This document shows positions 62,345-64,000 of a stretch of DNA of 64,000 nucleotides, in pieces. Position 1 is the first letter of the stretch; every line of letters starts with the position of its first letter. Both the position numbers and the translations under genes were made by a program. Under the pieces are notes generated by a model. It worked only from the letters and a program-made list of their open reading frames with translations. It did no database searches and was not told the DNA's origin. The stretch is from Denitrobaculum tricleocarpae (GTDB lineage Bacteria > Pseudomonadota > Alphaproteobacteria > Kiloniellales > Kiloniellaceae), in contig NZ_ML660055.1 of the NCBI RefSeq assembly GCF_007004665.1, forward strand, positions 186,001-250,000. The letters run 5' to 3'.

Positions 62345-62971
62345 GTGACAGAGAAGCTATTTAAACCAGGAAGCCCGCCTGACAGGATCCTGAAGGCGGC
62401 CCGTCGGCTCTACTTCAGTGAAGGTGTGGACAAGGTCTCGACAGACACGCTTGCGCGTGAGGCATCGGTCTCAAAGACAACGATGTACAAGTACTTCCCG
62501 GATCAATCCGAACTGTTCCGCCTGGTCGTCGAGGCAGAGGGAGACCGGTTCGAAACAGGTGTCCCGACTGACGTTGAAAGCCCCGAGGCGCTTCGCACGA
62601 TTCTCATCCAATACGGCACCCAGCTTCTCAGCTTTCTGAACGAGCGCGACATCATCCAGTTCGGGCAGCTCATACACGAGGAGGCACGGGATCACCCAAC
62701 AGTGGCCAGAACGTTCTACGACGCCGCCTACGGGCGAACGCATGCCCGGCTGACGGATCTGCTCAGACAGGGCCTGGAAGCAGACCACATCCGGTCAACC
62801 CTGACCGCGGAAGAACTGTCAGAACAGTTGATCGGGATGTGGGAGTCGCTCTCCTATGTGCGCGCTCAATTATGCCTTACAAAGAAGCCTTATCCAAAGC
62901 CGAAGGACTGGTCCCGGAAGTGTGTCGACACGCTAATGGGCGCATCAACGACTCTCAGAACCTCGCCCTAG
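62345..62971 (+). CDS. TetR/AcrR family transcriptional regulator
   Basis: A 208-residue repressor. The N-terminal HTH spans RILKAARRLYFSEGVDKVST, DTLARE, ASVSKTTMYKYFPDQSELFR, and the C-terminal domain has TetR_C-type content (RTILIQYGTQLLSFLNERDII, FYDAAYGRTHARLTDLLRQ). Starts with GTG 62345 and AGGAGGA 10 bases upstream. Divergent from the RND cassette with a palindrome between, so it most likely represses the cassette in response to a hydrophobic ligand. Confidence 0.92.
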   Translation: MTEKLFKPGSPPDRILKAARRLYFSEGVDKVSTDTLAREASVSKTTMYKYFPDQSELFRLVVEAEGDRFETGVPTDVESPEALRTILIQYGTQLLSFLNERDIIQFGQLIHEEARDHPTVARTFYDAAYGRTHARLTDLLRQGLEADHIRSTLTAEELSEQLIGMWESLSYVRAQLCLTKKPYPKPKDWSRKCVDTLMGASTTLRTSP

Positions 62972-63272
62972 TATCCCGAATCTGAAATTCATTTCATTGA
63001 ATTTTAGATTCAATGGGACACTAACTCATTGAATCTAGTGTGATTCAGTCTCTCAAATTCGCCGCATATTGTGCGGCGAACTTCAGAAACATCACACTAG
63101 CAGGTCACCAGATGATCAAGAGATGTTGAGTTTCAGACTATCACGGGATCTGGGAGAAATCGGTCCGTGGCGCTCACGCTGACATGCAAGCGGTCTGCAG
63201 TATCAGTCTGTTCGGGCTCAAACCGGACACTGGCGCTTCGCGGATGAATAGCTCCTGACCCTGGAATCCGTG
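62972..63272. other. Intergenic region with nested inverted repeats at the cassette border
   Basis: No gene is visible. The AT-rich part 62990-63110 has CATTGAAT-TTTAG-ATTCAATG (62995-63015), a third CATTGAAT at 63027-63034, a 10-base pair CTAGTGTGAT (63035-63044) and ATCACACTAG (63091-63100), and inside it CGCCGCA-TATTG-TGCGGCG (63060-63078). This nested arrangement looks like the joined ends or remnant of a small mobile element. The rest is featureless. Confidence 0.5.
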
Positions 63273-64000
63273 TCAACTTCCCGCATTCGCAGGGGCTTCG
63301 GCTTCCTCTTCTCCGGTTTCCTCTTCTCCGGCAGCGGCCTCTTCATCGTCCTCGACCCACTCGGCCTCGGGGTTGAGCGCGGCGGCCGCCGGGGTCGCCC
63401 GCAGTGGCATCGCGACGTAGGCGACCTGTTCGTCGACCGGTACCGCCGAACGCATGGACATGCGATAGAGCGCAAAGACGCCGATTAGGACGTGAATGGC
63501 GCAGAGGCAGATGAAATACCCCTCAGACCCGAAAAGGTTCATTGAGGTGGCGGCGGCAAAAGGCCCGATGATTGCGCCGATGCCGATCACCAGCATCAGG
63601 CCGGAGCTGGCCGCGACCCGCTGGTCCGGTTCCAGGAAATCGTTGGTGTGGGCGATGAAGAGCGAATAGAGCGGATAGTTCAGACCGCCAAAAAGCGCAA
63701 TCATGACCAGCAGTATCGAAAAGTCCTGCATCGGCATCCAGATAAGGGCCGCCGCGACGAGGGCCGCCAGAAAGGTCACGACGGTCAAGACCGTCCGGCG
63801 GTCGTAGCGGTCCGAAATACGGCCGATCGGCCATTGGAGGAGCATGCCGCCGATGGCGCTGGCGCCCATGAAATAGGAAATCTCGGCAAAGGACATCCCC
63901 ACGCTGCCGGCATAGACCGCCCCCATGCCGAAGAGTGCGCCGTTCGCGGTTCCGGTGATCAGCGAGCCTACGACACCCAGGGGCGAAAGCCTGTAGAGCT
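63273..64000 (-). CDS. MFS transporter, 5' end outside the window
   Basis: C-terminal part of a major facilitator permease; the frame is open to the window edge. Visible helices include LITGTANGALFGMGAVYAG, the motif-A-like GRISDRYDRRTVLTVV loop, FSILLVMIALFGGLNYPLYS, LMLVIGIGAIIGPFAAA and ICLCAIHVLIGVFALY, about six in all. The C-terminal cytoplasmic tail (about 45 residues) is acidic, with Glu/Ala-rich runs. The group resembles YcaD-type transporters of unknown substrate. Confidence 0.88.
   Translation of the reverse strand, partial: LYRLSPLGVVGSLITGTANGALFGMGAVYAGSVGMSFAEISYFMGASAIGGMLLQWPIGRISDRYDRRTVLTVVTFLAALVAAALIWMPMQDFSILLVMIALFGGLNYPLYSLFIAHTNDFLEPDQRVAASSGLMLVIGIGAIIGPFAAATSMNLFGSEGYFICLCAIHVLIGVFALYRMSMRSAVPVDEQVAYVAMPLRATPAAAALNPEAEWVEDDEEAAAGEEETGEEEAEAPANAGS

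Overview
The window looks like chromosome from a GC-rich alphaproteobacterium, most likely a Rhodospirillales/Kiloniellales-type marine or soil organism. This rests on an RpoE-ChrR sigma/anti-sigma pair, an IalB-family protein, a Rhizobium-type asparaginase, a YggT-FolD order, a GC-rich tRNA-Ala and the general codon style; no taxonomic marker gene is present, so the placement is inference. Most of the window is ordinary housekeeping and metabolic content in short operons on both strands. Both ends are cut inside genes: an amino-acid ABC permease on the left and an MFS transporter on the right.

Layout. 1-2.8 kb: two polar amino-acid ABC permeases and a PAS histidine kinase. 2.9-5.9 kb: a chemoreceptor preceded by a secreted Cache-like protein, then tRNA-Ala(CGC). 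6.1-10.2 kb: YggT, FolD, a DUF3253 protein, NnrU and ArgG. 10.4-18.8 kb: the most distinctive locus, described below. 18.9-28.8 kb: RlmN, an IalB protein, the RpoE-ChrR stress module with a recognisable promoter, a SpoU methyltransferase, asparaginase, a quinone reductase, a SAM methyltransferase, a phosphatase-like protein, and a divergent CGNR regulator/dehalogenase pair with two matching palindromes between them. 29-45.4 kb: aminotransferase, 3-oxoacid CoA-transferase A/B, DMT permeases, a short-chain dehydrogenase, pterin dehydratase, a zincin-like protease, a uracil-DNA glycosylase, a Rieske protein divergent from a cysteine-containing regulator, a GGDEF-EAL response regulator, sirtuin CobB and a tyrosine phosphatase. 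45.5-57.6 kb: ThpR, aldo-keto reductase, FIST protein, TesA-like esterase divergent from a YbbA-YbbP transporter, a Bax-inhibitor-1 protein, an SDR, an Hpt protein and RecQ. 57.7-63.1 kb: an RND efflux/lipid-export cassette (outer-membrane protein, LolA-like protein, MMPL permease, TetR) that seems inserted next to a truncated gene and is bordered on the other side by nested inverted repeats.

The 10.4-18.8 kb locus contains a FapF-like outer-membrane barrel with an N-terminal coiled coil, a LuxR-type regulator, two tandem very Gly/Asn/Ala-rich secreted proteins, a small secreted protein, a periplasmic C39-type peptidase like FapD, and another secreted protein. The gene set resembles the Pseudomonas Fap functional-amyloid system, but the putative fibre subunits are replaced by PGRS-like GGX-repeat proteins. 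I read it as a dedicated export system for an extracellular glycine-rich fibre or matrix; this is the best candidate here for an undescribed system.

Two families of degenerate intergenic repeats (one with hairpins, one lying in 5' leaders) recur across the window, and several genes carry short in-frame tandem repeats of 15-18 bases.
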